From Dehalococcoidia bacterium (GTDB taxonomy: Bacteria > Chloroflexota > Dehalococcoidia > GIF9 > UBA5629), in the NCBI GenBank assembly GCA_016927965.1, contig JAFGLP010000152.1, forward strand, positions 1 through 5,359: a stretch of 5,359 bases of DNA, in the 5' to 3' direction. The notes under the pieces were generated by a model. The model did not search any database and was not told the origin of the DNA. It saw nothing but the letters and a program-made list of their open reading frames with translations. Of the stretch, positions 5,327 through 5,359 are shown piece by piece (position 1 is the first letter of the stretch; each line of letters starts with the position of its first letter). A program made the position numbers and the translations under genes.

Positions 5327-5359
5327 GAATGTAGCTCACCAAGCAAAGTGAGGCAAAGC

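Noticed and set aside
5348..5359. Possible GTG start of a plus-strand gene at the window end
   Set aside because: Only four codons remain before the edge, and the GAGG inside it could instead be a ribosome binding site for a start beyond the window; it cannot be judged.

Overview
The window is an ordinary-looking stretch of a bacterial chromosome with moderate GC and dense coding. It carries five full protein genes, the tail of a sixth, and a few small regulatory candidates. There is no rRNA, tRNA, CRISPR array, transposase or phage gene. The organism cannot be placed to phylum from this window. Purine-rich Shine-Dalgarno sequences (AAGGAGG, GGGAGG), lipoprotein signal peptides and a GGDEF protein fit many free-living bacteria.

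Layout: (1) Bases 2-109, plus strand: the C-terminal 35 residues of a GGDEF (diguanylate cyclase) protein. (2) Bases 125-826, minus strand and convergent with it: a lipoprotein-type family 3 solute-binding protein without a visible permease or ATPase, preceded by a good sigma-70-like promoter. (3) Bases 840-1199: a 360-base intergenic region with a perfect 10-bp stem-loop, a very strong Shine-Dalgarno and a possible 21-codon ORF. (4) Bases 1200-3633, plus strand: a likely operon of a divergent DedA/VTT membrane protein, a cation diffusion facilitator (CDF) and a classical short-chain dehydrogenase. A 17-codon micro-ORF between the first two overlaps the CDF start as TAATG. (5) Bases 3730-5193, minus strand: a membrane-anchored alpha/beta hydrolase of the FrsA / 2,6-dihydropseudooxynicotine-hydrolase type. 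(6) Bases 5194-5359: the hydrolase promoter region, plus a 15-bp perfect palindrome that probably serves a gene beyond the window.

How the genes work together: the DedA-like protein and CDF exporter are both membrane proteins linked elsewhere to ion or lipid homeostasis, and their spacing suggests co-expression. The SDR follows with its own strong ribosome binding site and no evident metabolic link. The hydrolase and the solute-binding protein face the outside of the cytoplasmic membrane and are transcribed alone.

I found no convincing new multi-gene system. The points most worth checking are the TAATG micro-ORF, the Asn-for-His substitution and the four-cysteine tail in the CDF, the hairpin/Shine-Dalgarno/small-ORF block, and the probably leaderless, membrane-anchored hydrolase.
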